51,097 nucleotides of DNA from Paludibacter sp. 221 (GTDB lineage Bacteria; Bacteroidota; Bacteroidia; Bacteroidales; Paludibacteraceae). Shown in pieces: positions 9,322 through 18,097 of the stretch; the first letter of the stretch is position 1; each line of letters opens with the position of its first letter. Below the pieces are notes generated by a model. The model was not told the DNA's origin, did no database searches, and worked only from the letters and a program-made list of their open reading frames with translations. The DNA is taken from assembly GCF_010501035.1 (NCBI RefSeq), contig NZ_QVMH01000008.1, positions 1 through 51,097 of the forward strand, given 5' to 3'. Both the position numbers and the translations under genes were made by a program.

Positions 9322-10448
9322 AAAAGAAACATATGTTGTTTATTTTTACTGCATTGAATGGCGGTGGTGCAGAAAAAGTATTAATTAATATCTTTAATTA
9401 TTTTGATTATACTAAATATCAAGTTGATCTATGCTTGTTGTTTAATGAAGGGGTTTATCTAAATGATATTCATCCGGATGTAACTTATCATTATTTATAT
9501 AATACAGGAAAAAGTAAAAAGTATTTTTTTTCAAAAAAATTATACAAACTAACAGGACTTAATTTCTTTTTACGACGAAAAATCAGAAAAAAAATCAGAG
9601 AAGAGTATGACACAATTATATCCTTCGCAGAAGGGACTTCTATACAATTTCATCAGTTTTTACTAGATCGTTCTGATAATCACATAACATGGGTACATAC
9701 AAATTTCGTATTAAATCATTGGACGGCATATTTATTTCGAAAGAAAGATGAGGAACTCTTTTATAACCGAATGAATAAAATTGTTTTTGTCTCTCATGAT
9801 GCAATGAAGCAATTTAATACTGTTTTTAATATAGAAGAATCTATAGAACAAAAAGTTATTTATAATTTGATAGATGTAAAAGCAATTCAAGAGTATGATG
9901 AGATACTTGATGTCAAAAAAAAACGATTTACAATTTGTTCTGTAGGCCGCTTGACTGAAGTAAAGAGTTTTGATAAATTAATAAATGTAGTAGCATTACT
10001 GAAAGATAATGATTATGATGTTGATGTATGGCTTTTGGGTGATGGAACTCTTAAAAAAGAACTAGAACAACAAGTAAAAAGAATGAGTCTTGAAGATAAT
10101 ATTTATTTTCTAGGTTTCAAAAATCCGCCTTATGCTTATATGAAAAATTCTGATGTTTTTGTAAGTACATCTCAGGTAGAAGGTTTTCCATTGGTTTTAT
10201 GTGAAGCTTTAAGTCTTGGCTTACCTATTGTTTCTACGAAAACAACAGGTCCAGTAGAGTTATTGTTGGATGACGAATTCGGAGTGTTAACGAAACATGA
10301 TGAAGGATCTATTTTTGAAGGATTGAGACAATTAATAGATGATGAGAAAAAGAGAGAATATTACTCAGAACAAGCATTGAAAAGAGCATCTTCTCTGTTT
10401 GATATCGATAAAACGATGAATGAAATATATTCATTATTTAAAAATTAA
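9318..10448 (+). CDS. GT4 family glycosyltransferase
   Basis: This 376-residue GT-B enzyme has the acceptor-side loop NGGGAEKVLINI at residues 14-25, typical of GT4 enzymes, and the donor-site region EGFPLVLCEALSLGLPIVST near residue 291-310 with the E-x7-E spacing. CSVGRLTEVKSFDKLI marks the start of the donor domain. It overlaps the preceding GT2 gene by 4 bases and precedes the polymerase-like membrane protein by 12 bases. Its donor sugar is unknown. Confidence 0.87.
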   Translation: MKKKHMLFIFTALNGGGAEKVLINIFNYFDYTKYQVDLCLLFNEGVYLNDIHPDVTYHYLYNTGKSKKYFFSKKLYKLTGLNFFLRRKIRKKIREEYDTIISFAEGTSIQFHQFLLDRSDNHITWVHTNFVLNHWTAYLFRKKDEELFYNRMNKIVFVSHDAMKQFNTVFNIEESIEQKVIYNLIDVKAIQEYDEILDVKKKRFTICSVGRLTEVKSFDKLINVVALLKDNDYDVDVWLLGDGTLKKELEQQVKRMSLEDNIYFLGFKNPPYAYMKNSDVFVSTSQVEGFPLVLCEALSLGLPIVSTKTTGPVELLLDDEFGVLTKHDEGSIFEGLRQLIDDEKKREYYSEQALKRASSLFDIDKTMNEIYSLFKN

Positions 10449-10460
10449 AAAGTGTAATAA

Positions 10461-11837
10461 ATGTTGTTTGATTTTTATCCTTGGGTGAGTTTTATTACTC
10501 AAATTTGGCTTTATTTGATTGTTTTAATGACTGGTATCTATATGTGTTATAAATATCGTAAGTCATTGTTACATATATATATAATACTCTTGTTTTATCC
10601 GGGTTTTTTTGCTTTTTTAGGAAAAGAGTTCACTGATGTTTGGCGGATTATAACTTTAGGTTTTACATTCTGGTTTTGTATTGAGCGAAAAGTTTTTTCT
10701 GTTTGGACCAATAAGGATATTTTACTTACAATATTATTTACATTATTGACGTTATCTTTTTTTCTTTCATTTTTTCATTCTGGTGATCGTGTAACAGTTG
10801 TATTAAGCCAATATTCTCGTTATATAATTGCCTATTGTCTCTGGTTTATTATCCGAAAAGAAATAATAATGTCCGAAAGCCGGAGAGTTCGGTTGATTCA
10901 CTTATTATATGATCTAATTTTGATGCAAATGATAATATCTATTGCTAAATTAATTCTTTTTGAAGGAGCACAAATTGAGAGCTTAGTTGGATCTTTATCT
11001 CATATTGGTGGTGCTGCAGGTACTACTATTCCTATTTTAGGTTTTATGGTTTTATGGTTTTATCGTAATGGAAAATTTCAATTAAAAGACTGGATATTCG
11101 TATTGGGTTTGATGTTAATTGGGTTTACTACGGGAAAACGTGCTGTCTGGTTTATTATGCCGATAGTCATTTTTGCATTTATGATTTATGTCCCTCGTAT
11201 TAAAGTTAATAAAACTCTTTGGATTGCTATTATTATGGCTCCTTTTGCATTGTATTTGGGAGTACGTTTAACGCCAACTTTGAATCCAGAATACCAAGTT
11301 TGGGGAAGTTTTGATTTAGAGTATGCTTGGAATTATGCGATGGAGTATCAATTTGGTAAAGAAGAAGAAAATGTTGTGCCTATAATTGATTTAAAACAAG
11401 GAGATATTGCAATGGGAAGAGGAGGAGGTACAATCGCTTTAATTGAACACTTTTTTGATTTTGATAATTTATCTGTAATAGATTGGTTAGGAGTGGGCTT
11501 TTCTACGATGTATGCTACTAACTATAAAGAGTTTGCTGATTCAAATATATTCGTCCAATTGAATCATAAAGGTTCAGCTACGGGATTGTTTCAAACATAT
11601 GTAACTATGGGGTATTTAGGTGTGTTTACTACAATCTTATTTTTCTTTTACATGTTATGCCAAATTAAATTAAGGCGTTTACGTTGGGTGGTGTTGGGAG
11701 TTGTAGCATGGGAGTATTTTATGTATACAGGCTTTATATTTAGGACGACTGCTTTTATGTTATTAATTGTCTTCTTTGTTCATTATTCGAATTTTTTAGT
11801 TTGGCAAAACAAACAAAACAAATTAAAATTGGATTAG
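10461..11837 (+). CDS. O-antigen polymerase/ligase-like membrane protein (Wzy or WaaL type)
   Basis: This 458-residue protein has roughly ten to eleven hydrophobic segments and one large soluble loop of about 100 residues (from about 270 to 370) before the last helices. That layout is the one expected for Wzy polymerases and WaaL ligases, whose periplasmic loop carries the catalytic residues. Primary sequence of these families diverges too far to separate the two roles by eye. It sits between a GT4 and a GT2 gene in the same operon. A Wzy polymerase would be unexpected beside a Wzt ATPase, so a ligase role is also plausible. Confidence 0.65.
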   Translation: MLFDFYPWVSFITQIWLYLIVLMTGIYMCYKYRKSLLHIYIILLFYPGFFAFLGKEFTDVWRIITLGFTFWFCIERKVFSVWTNKDILLTILFTLLTLSFFLSFFHSGDRVTVVLSQYSRYIIAYCLWFIIRKEIIMSESRRVRLIHLLYDLILMQMIISIAKLILFEGAQIESLVGSLSHIGGAAGTTIPILGFMVLWFYRNGKFQLKDWIFVLGLMLIGFTTGKRAVWFIMPIVIFAFMIYVPRIKVNKTLWIAIIMAPFALYLGVRLTPTLNPEYQVWGSFDLEYAWNYAMEYQFGKEEENVVPIIDLKQGDIAMGRGGGTIALIEHFFDFDNLSVIDWLGVGFSTMYATNYKEFADSNIFVQLNHKGSATGLFQTYVTMGYLGVFTTILFFFYMLCQIKLRRLRWVVLGVVAWEYFMYTGFIFRTTAFMLLIVFFVHYSNFLVWQNKQNKLKLD

Positions 11838-11838
11838 A

Positions 11839-12852
11839 ATGAAGATAAGTATTATTGTACCAATATATAATGTGGAAAAATACTTGGTTGATTGTATACG
11901 GAGTATACAGGCTCAGAGTTATACTGATTTGGAGATAATTTTGGTAAATGATGGTTCTACGGATAGTTCTCCTTTGCTATGTGATAAATATGCGAAACAA
12001 GATAGTCGAATTAAGGTTATTCATAAAAGGAATGGTGGGCTTTCGGATGCTCGAAACGCAGGACTTGGGCTTGCAACAGGAAAATATGTTGTTTTTTTAG
12101 ATAGTGATGATTATTGGTTAGACAATCGATTAATCGAAGTATTAGTTGATGAGATTAACAATTATGAAGAGATGGATGTTGTCATGTTTCTTCGTGCAGA
12201 TTTATATGAGGGTGAAGGTACTTATTGTTATGCACCGAAATATGACATGTCGAAAATCATAAATAAAAATCGTAATGGAGTGTTTTATTATTTGCTTATT
12301 AACCAGTTGTTTAACATGAGTGCTTGTTTTCAAATTTTGAGGCGGGATTTTTTATTAAGCAATGAACTTTTTTTTGAAAAAGGACTATTGAGTGAAGATG
12401 TGGATTGGAGTTTAAGTTTATGGTCGAAAATAAACAGCATTTCAGCAGTAAATATATATGGTTATTGTTACCGTCATAGGGAAAATTCTATAACAACAAC
12501 TTATTCGTTGAAGAATTTACAAAGTTATGAGTATATGTTTAAAAAATGGAAGGATAAAATAAAAAATGAAAATTTTGATATAGGATTAAAGCAGTTATAC
12601 TTGGGGTATTTAGCTTATTTAGTCCCTACATTACTCTATAACTATTTTGTAATACCTAAAAAGGAGCGAATAAAAGGATATACGATATTGAAAAATATGC
12701 AAGATGTTTTATCATATAGTGTAACAAAAAAGAGTAACAGAGTGAAAAAATCTAACCATTTTTTCGGTTTTAAGATAACATGTTTGCTTTTTGGAATATA
12801 TGGGCTGTATTCAAAATTTGGATTCAAGGGAATGACGAAAATTTGGAAATAG
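11839..12852 (+). CDS. GT2 family glycosyltransferase (capsule/exopolysaccharide type)
   Basis: This 337-residue GT-A enzyme has the classic start MKISIIVPIYNVEKYLVDCI, the nucleotide-binding LVNDGSTDSSP, the conserved GGLSDARNAGL and the metal-binding FLDSDD. The C-terminal 60 residues are hydrophobic/basic and may lie on the membrane. It starts 1 base after the previous stop and ends 1 base before the next start. It is of the widespread capsular GT2 group, not of the NSGD type found twice upstream. Donor unknown. Confidence 0.88.
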   Translation: MKISIIVPIYNVEKYLVDCIRSIQAQSYTDLEIILVNDGSTDSSPLLCDKYAKQDSRIKVIHKRNGGLSDARNAGLGLATGKYVVFLDSDDYWLDNRLIEVLVDEINNYEEMDVVMFLRADLYEGEGTYCYAPKYDMSKIINKNRNGVFYYLLINQLFNMSACFQILRRDFLLSNELFFEKGLLSEDVDWSLSLWSKINSISAVNIYGYCYRHRENSITTTYSLKNLQSYEYMFKKWKDKIKNENFDIGLKQLYLGYLAYLVPTLLYNYFVIPKKERIKGYTILKNMQDVLSYSVTKKSNRVKKSNHFFGFKITCLLFGIYGLYSKFGFKGMTKIWK

Positions 12853-12853
12853 A

Positions 12854-13777
12854 ATGCGGATACTGATAGTGGCGAGTTACAATTCAGGTGAGTTCTCTGC
12901 TTTCGTTATAGAACAAACAAAAGAGTTAGAGAAATTAGGTGTTGAAATAGATTTCTATGGAAAGATAGGAAATGGTTATAAAGGATATCTGAGGAATAGA
13001 AAACAATTGATACAAAAAGTAAAGGTTTTTCAACCAGATATTATTCATGCTCATTATGGGCTTTCTGGTTTACTTGCTAACTTGCAACGAAAAGTGCCAG
13101 TTGTAACCACTTATCATGGGAGTGATATAAATAATGACTCTATTTTCCGTTTTTCAAAAATAGCTATCTATCTTTCGGCTTTTAATATTTTTGTATCTGA
13201 AAAAAACCGACAGAAAACAAAACTAAATAAAAATCAAGTTGTGATTCCATGTGGAGTAGATGTGGAACTGTTTAAGCCGATTGAAAAGAAAATTGCTCGT
13301 GAAAAATTTGGTTTTACGAAAGACGATAAGATTGTTTTGTTTGCTGGAGCTTTTGATAATAAGGTGAAGAATGTAGAGTTAGCAAAAAAAGCAATAGGAG
13401 TAATTCCAAATATAAAATTGATAGAATTAAAGGGATACAGTAGAGAAGAGGTCGCTGAATTAATGAACGCGGTAGATGCGGTGTTAATGACAAGTTTTTC
13501 CGAAGGTTCTCCTCAATTTATAAAAGAGGCTATGGCATGTAATAAACCTATAGTTTCTGTAGACGTAGGTGATGTAAAAGAAATCATGGGAGATACAGAA
13601 GGATGTTATTTAGCAGAACGGACACCAGAAGATATTGCTGAGAAATTACGTCAAGCTCTTAACTTTAGTAGGCCGACTATAGGAAGAAAACGTATCATCG
13701 AATTGGGTGTAGACTCAGAAACTGTAGCAAAAAAAATAATCGACATATACAAAACTATTATTAATGCGAATCAGTAG
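12854..13777 (+). CDS. GT4 glycosyltransferase with IS-derived C-terminus
   Basis: This 307-residue GT-B enzyme shows IIHAHYGLSG, TTYHGSDI and the donor-site block SFSEGSPQFIKEAMACNKPI. It is somewhat short for GT4. The last residues, ANQ and the stop codon, are encoded inside the terminal inverted repeat of the IS element that begins at 13766. Joining the left copy of the target duplication to the sequence right of the element gives the ending TIINK and a TAA at 14852-14854, four bases before the next gene's start. The insertion thus changed only the last residues, and the enzyme is probably still active. Confidence 0.85.
   Translation: MRILIVASYNSGEFSAFVIEQTKELEKLGVEIDFYGKIGNGYKGYLRNRKQLIQKVKVFQPDIIHAHYGLSGLLANLQRKVPVVTTYHGSDINNDSIFRFSKIAIYLSAFNIFVSEKNRQKTKLNKNQVVIPCGVDVELFKPIEKKIAREKFGFTKDDKIVLFAGAFDNKVKNVELAKKAIGVIPNIKLIELKGYSREEVAELMNAVDAVLMTSFSEGSPQFIKEAMACNKPIVSVDVGDVKEIMGDTEGCYLAERTPEDIAEKLRQALNFSRPTIGRKRIIELGVDSETVAKKIIDIYKTIINANQ
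13760..13765. repeat. Target-site duplication of the IS, left copy
   Basis: ATTAAT immediately left of the IS inverted repeat. The same six bases stand right of the element at 14843-14848. Collapsing the two copies restores an open glycosyltransferase reading frame ending TIINK-stop. Confidence 0.8.
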
Positions 13778-14842
13778 TTGAACCAGATTCTATTGTTTTA
13801 AAAAATTAGATAAATAAAAGCGATGGCAATTTTCCCCATCGTATGTATTAAAAGTCCAGATGTTGATCTGACTTTCATCGCTCTTTGAATATTTGTTTTC
13901 TCATTAATCCAGTTGAATAACGACTCTATAGGTTGTCTGATTTTGGATACTGCGGTTGAGAACAGATCTCGACGTGCTTTTTCTCTTTGTGTAATTACAG
14001 ACTCTTCGCCTTTGATTGCCTTAACAGGAGTTAGCATGCATACTCCTTGGCTCTTCTGTTTTTCTGTCCAATATGGGAAGTCCGAGTAGATTTTGTCTGC
14101 AAAGATATTCCTGTCCGTAAGAGTGTCTGCTGCTTCTGTTTTGAGCACTGTCAAATCGTTTTCTGCAGCAGAGGATATCATTAGCATTTCAGGGAATGGT
14201 AATGTTCCGTCTCTTCTAAAAGCCAATGCGTGGAGTTTGAGTCCAAAGTAATACATATTCTTTGTAGAGCAGTATCCTTTGGTTGCGATCTGGGTGGCGA
14301 CTTTTCCTGTTTTATTCTTTCCCCCACAAGTGATAATGGGCATAGAGTCAATGATGGATGTCATAGTGTCACAATCAGCTGGTTTAAAGGAATTAATGAG
14401 ATGCTTTACAAGGTGGTTAATAGCTTCACTCATCAGGTTCAATCGATAATTGAAGGTCTGATAAGAAAGTAATTTAGGAAACCATGAAAGCAAATATTCT
14501 TTAGTGAATGTATGTATCTCTTTAATGGTGAAATATCGCTGATAGGCTCCGCAAAACAGATAGGCAGTAAGCAATTCCTGGTCCGTAAAGGTCGGATTTG
14601 CATTATTACTGAATCTCTGGCAGTAGAACTTCAGTGAAGACTCATAAACATCGCAGATATACATATATATTTTTATAAGTTTTAATTCTTTCTCCTTGGG
14701 AATCATAATTAGAAAAATGAGTGGTTTTATTCTTCTAATATGCTGATTTCCAAGTAGATGTGGAAATTTTTAATGAGATAATTAACTGAATAACAGCGTT
14801 TTAACTAACTGAATCAGAAAGTGATTTCAACTACTGATTCGC
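13766..14842. mobile_element. Insertion sequence, IS982-like, complete (1,077 bp)
   Basis: The ends are perfect 17-base inverted repeats reading GCGAATCAGTAGTTGAA inward from each side (13766-13782 and 14826-14842). The element is flanked by a 6-base direct repeat ATTAAT at 13760-13765 and 14843-14848, the target duplication. Because ATTAAT is itself a palindrome, the inverted match runs on into the flanks. One transposase gene on the minus strand fills the element. Its length, single ORF and DDE layout fit the IS982 family. It is inserted into the 3' end of a glycosyltransferase gene within the polysaccharide operon. Confidence 0.85.
13798..14706 (-). CDS. IS982-like DDE transposase
   Basis: This 302-residue protein has a helical N-terminal domain and a DDE catalytic core. 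Candidate catalytic residues are the D in SIIDSMPI, the D in FADKIYSD and the E in PIESLFNWINEKTN. The combination of DS-P near the first Asp and ADK-Y near the second is what I know from IS982-type transposases. No stop or frameshift is visible, so the element may be mobile. It is encoded opposite to the surrounding glycan genes and fills the IS between its inverted repeats. A related IS5-group assignment is the main alternative. Confidence 0.82.
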   Translation of the reverse strand: MIPKEKELKLIKIYMYICDVYESSLKFYCQRFSNNANPTFTDQELLTAYLFCGAYQRYFTIKEIHTFTKEYLLSWFPKLLSYQTFNYRLNLMSEAINHLVKHLINSFKPADCDTMTSIIDSMPIITCGGKNKTGKVATQIATKGYCSTKNMYYFGLKLHALAFRRDGTLPFPEMLMISSAAENDLTVLKTEAADTLTDRNIFADKIYSDFPYWTEKQKSQGVCMLTPVKAIKGEESVITQREKARRDLFSTAVSKIRQPIESLFNWINEKTNIQRAMKVRSTSGLLIHTMGKIAIAFIYLIF

Positions 14843-14848
14843 ATTAAT
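14843..14848. repeat. Target-site duplication of the IS, right copy
   Basis: ATTAAT immediately right of the IS inverted repeat, matching 13760-13765. The following bases AAATAA are the original last codon (AAA) and stop (TAA, 14852-14854) of the interrupted glycosyltransferase gene. Confidence 0.8.
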
Positions 14849-14858
14849 AAATAAGATT

Positions 14859-15866
14859 TTGAATACTTTTAAATTACATTATGGTATATCCGAAATAGAT
14901 GTTTTACAGTGGGAAAAGTTACTTGAGGATTCTTCTGTTGCCTCTTTTTTTCAAGCCCCATCTTGTTATCGCTTCTATGATTCATTATCATTTTTAAAAC
15001 CGTTTGTGTTTGGTGTATCTGAAGATGGAAGCTTGAAGGGAATTATGTGTGGATATATCATTGCTGATGGTGGAAGATTAAAACGATTTTTTAGTCGGAG
15101 AGCGATTATTCCAGGGGGAGCTTTGTTGGCAGATAATATATCAAATGAAGCATTGTTTCTTTTGCTAAAACAGACTAAGACTTATTTGGAAGGAAAAGCG
15201 ATTTATATAGAATTACGGAATTATAACAATTATATATCTTATCGTGAGTGCTTTGAAAAGGTAGGGTTTAGTTATCAAGCTCATTTAAATTTTCATGTTG
15301 AAACGCTGGATGCAGAAAGTGCTTTAAAACAGTTAAGTAGTACTAAACGTCGTGACATAAAACTCTCGAAAAAGGAAGGAGCTGAGATTATAGAGATAAA
15401 AGAAGAAAAAGATTTAAAAGAATATTATGATATATTAAAAGACTTATATGAAACTAAAATAAAGACGTCTTTATTCCCATATGAGTTTTTTGAAAAATTG
15501 GGAAAACTTCCGGAAGGGAAAATATTTGGAATAAAATATCAGGAAAATATAATAGGGGGGAGTGTGTGCGTGCTGTTAAAAAATAAAACTGTTTACGAGT
15601 GGTTTGTTTGTGGCTTGGATGGGAAGTTTAAGAATATATATCCTTCTACACTGGCAACATGGGCTGATATAGAATATGCGGCTGAAAATAACTTCAAATA
15701 TTTTGACATGATGGGTGCTGGAAAGCCAGATGAAGGATATGGTGTTAGAGAATTTAAGGCTAAATTTGGAGGAGAACTAGTTGAGCACGGACGTTTTTTA
15801 TACATAACAAAACCTTTTATGTATAAAATAGGAAAGAAAGCTATAATGTTAATAAAAAGGAATTAG
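14859..15866 (+). CDS. FemAB/GNAT-like acyl or aminoacyl transferase
   Basis: This 335-residue protein has the double GNAT-like architecture of the FemAB group. The second half carries SVCVLLKNKTVYEWFVCGLD, then a block ending YFDMMGAGKPDEGYGVREFK that matches the conserved C-terminal part of these proteins. FemX-type members add amino acids from tRNA to peptidoglycan precursors, but relatives in polysaccharide loci are thought to modify sugars. The start is TTG at 14859, as no in-frame ATG is near, four bases after the original stop of the IS-interrupted gene. It lies 16 bases right of the IS, which may affect its expression. Confidence 0.75.
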   Translation: MNTFKLHYGISEIDVLQWEKLLEDSSVASFFQAPSCYRFYDSLSFLKPFVFGVSEDGSLKGIMCGYIIADGGRLKRFFSRRAIIPGGALLADNISNEALFLLLKQTKTYLEGKAIYIELRNYNNYISYRECFEKVGFSYQAHLNFHVETLDAESALKQLSSTKRRDIKLSKKEGAEIIEIKEEKDLKEYYDILKDLYETKIKTSLFPYEFFEKLGKLPEGKIFGIKYQENIIGGSVCVLLKNKTVYEWFVCGLDGKFKNIYPSTLATWADIEYAAENNFKYFDMMGAGKPDEGYGVREFKAKFGGELVEHGRFLYITKPFMYKIGKKAIMLIKRN

Positions 15867-15869
15867 ACC

Positions 15870-16955
15870 ATGAATATTTTAATTGATATTGCTCATCCGG
15901 CGCATGTGCATCTAACAAAGAATGTTTATTTTGACTTGATTAAGGGTGGACATGATGTGACGGTAACTATAAAAGATATTCCCTCTGCGATATTCTTATT
16001 ACAAAAATATAATATCCCTTTTGTCTTTCTGGGGAAAATGAGTGATTCTTTGTTTAGAAAGGCATTCATGCAGTTAAAGTATAATTTTAAATTAGCTAGA
16101 TTAATAAGAAAGAAGAGAATAGATATTGGATTCTGTTCTTCTTTAACAGTAGCACAAGTTTCGAAAATGACAAAAATGGATTCCCTAATCCTTGATGATG
16201 ATGATGATGATATAGAGCCGTTGTTTGTAAAATATGGGCATTCATGTGCTGATGTTGTTTTATCACCTGATTGTGTTCGGCGTGCTACACCCAAAGCTAT
16301 ATTTTATGCTGGCTATCATGAATTAGCGTATTTGCATCCTAAGCGTTTTGTACCAGACCCCAATGTTTTGAAGGAAATAGGGATAGAAGAAGGAGAAACT
16401 TTTTTTGTAGTTCGGTTTAACGCATTTAAGGCACATCATGATGTTGGTGCTCAGGGGCTTTCTTTACAAAATAAAGAAAAGTTGATAAGGTCTTTAGAGA
16501 AAAAAGGAAAGGTCTTTATTACTACAGAAAGAGATATAGAACCCGAATTCCAAAAGTATCAACTAAAGCTTTCTTCAGAGAAGATACATTCTTTACTTTA
16601 CTATGCAACAATGTTGATAGGTGATAGTCAAACGATGACGACGGAAGCAGCTGTTCTGGGAACACCTGCTATTCGTTGTAATTCTTTTGCAGGAAGAATA
16701 TCTGTTTTTGAAGAAGAAGAGCATGTTTATCAATTAGTATATAGTTTTTTACCTTCTGAGTTTGATAATGTGATGAAAAAGGTAGAGGAAATACTATCTT
16801 ATTCGGATATAAAAGGATTATGGGCCGAGCGCCGTCAGAAATTTTTGCTTGATAAGATAGATGTAACAGCTTTTTTTACCTGGTTCATAGAGAACTATCC
16901 GGAGAGCAAAAAAATCATGCAAGAAAATCCTGACTATCAATATAATTTCAGATGA
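15870..16955 (+). CDS. DUF354 family protein (predicted glycosyltransferase)
   Basis: This 361-residue protein starts with MNILIDIAHPAHVHLTKNVY, the typical opening of DUF354 proteins, which have a GT-B-like fold and are found in surface-glycan loci. An acidic run of six aspartates stands near residues 109-114. The C-terminal half contains MLIGDSQTMTTEAAVLGTPA, resembling the donor-binding region of UDP-GlcNAc 2-epimerase and MurG-like proteins. The stop overlaps the next gene (wecB) as ATGA. DUF354 genes often stand beside WecB-like epimerases. The reaction is unknown. Confidence 0.8.
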   Translation: MNILIDIAHPAHVHLTKNVYFDLIKGGHDVTVTIKDIPSAIFLLQKYNIPFVFLGKMSDSLFRKAFMQLKYNFKLARLIRKKRIDIGFCSSLTVAQVSKMTKMDSLILDDDDDDIEPLFVKYGHSCADVVLSPDCVRRATPKAIFYAGYHELAYLHPKRFVPDPNVLKEIGIEEGETFFVVRFNAFKAHHDVGAQGLSLQNKEKLIRSLEKKGKVFITTERDIEPEFQKYQLKLSSEKIHSLLYYATMLIGDSQTMTTEAAVLGTPAIRCNSFAGRISVFEEEEHVYQLVYSFLPSEFDNVMKKVEEILSYSDIKGLWAERRQKFLLDKIDVTAFFTWFIENYPESKKIMQENPDYQYNFR

Positions 16956-18097
16956 TAAAAATATTAACCATAATAGGAGCACGCCCACAGATTATTAAAG
17001 CTGCCGCATTGTCACGTGTAATCCAGAATAAGTTTTCGAATAAGATAGAGGAAAAAATACTTCATACAGGTCAGCACTATGATACCAATATGTCAGCAGT
17101 ATTTTTTGAAGAAATGAATATTCCACAACCTCACTTTAATCTTAATATAGGTTCGGGAAGCCATGGAGAGCAGACAGCTAAGATGATAGCAGGAATTGAA
17201 GATGTATTATTAAATGAAAAATTTAATGCAATCGTATTATTTGGTGATACTAACTCTACTTTAGCTGGGGCTATTGCTGCTTCAAAAGTTCATATTCCAA
17301 TTATTCATATTGAGGCCGGATTGCGTTCTTTTAACATGGCTATGCCTGAAGAGATAAATCGTATTGTCTGTGACCAATTATCTACCTTGTTATTTGCTCC
17401 TACCGAAACAGCCATAGAAAATTTAAAAAACGAAGGTTTTTGCGATTCAAAAGCAAAATTTGCAGACGGAAGAAAACGTGAAGTTTTTAACTCTGGCGAT
17501 ATTATGTATGATAATTCGTTATATTATGCATCTATTGCTCCAACGAAAACAGATATAATAAATAAACTGGATTTGCAAGGTGAAAAATATATTTTAGCAA
17601 CAATCCACAGAAATAATAATACGGATGATCCACATCGGTTAAAAGCTATTTTTGATGCGTTGATTAATATTGCAGAAACAAATGATATATTGATTGTATT
17701 GCCAATTCACCCTCGTACTAAAAAGATTTTGGAACAGGTGAATAATGCAGATATAGCCCAACGGATAAACAATTGCTCCAAGATAAAAATGATTCCACCA
17801 GCATCGTTTTTTGAAATTATAGAATTAGAAAAAAATGCACAAATTGTAATGACAGATTCGGGAGGAGTGCAGAAAGAAGCTTATTTTTTTAAGAAACCAT
17901 GTGTTATACTTCGTCCGGAAACAGAATGGGTCGAGATTATTCAGCAAAACGCAGGTATAGTAACTGATGCAGATACAACGAGAATAGTAAATGCTTATAA
18001 TGCTTTGACAAATAGGGATATAAAATATGCTCCTGTTTTTGGTGATGGGAATGCTGCAGAATATATCCTAAATAAAATAATTGAAGTATTCGAATGA
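16952..18097 (+). CDS. wecB: UDP-N-acetylglucosamine 2-epimerase (non-hydrolysing)
   Basis: This 381-residue protein interconverts UDP-GlcNAc and UDP-ManNAc, giving the ManNAc donor or the precursor of ManNAcA. Family blocks are ILTIIGARPQIIKAAAL at the start, LHTGQHYDTNMS, the VLFGDTNSTLAG and HIEAGLRSFN segments, MPEEINRIVCD, and the C-terminal TDSGGVQKEAYF. Length is normal. It overlaps the preceding DUF354 gene and the following deacetylase gene by 4 bases each, so the three are probably translated together. It indicates that the surface glycan contains ManNAc or a derivative. Confidence 0.92.
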   Translation: MIKILTIIGARPQIIKAAALSRVIQNKFSNKIEEKILHTGQHYDTNMSAVFFEEMNIPQPHFNLNIGSGSHGEQTAKMIAGIEDVLLNEKFNAIVLFGDTNSTLAGAIAASKVHIPIIHIEAGLRSFNMAMPEEINRIVCDQLSTLLFAPTETAIENLKNEGFCDSKAKFADGRKREVFNSGDIMYDNSLYYASIAPTKTDIINKLDLQGEKYILATIHRNNNTDDPHRLKAIFDALINIAETNDILIVLPIHPRTKKILEQVNNADIAQRINNCSKIKMIPPASFFEIIELEKNAQIVMTDSGGVQKEAYFFKKPCVILRPETEWVEIIQQNAGIVTDADTTRIVNAYNALTNRDIKYAPVFGDGNAAEYILNKIIEVFE

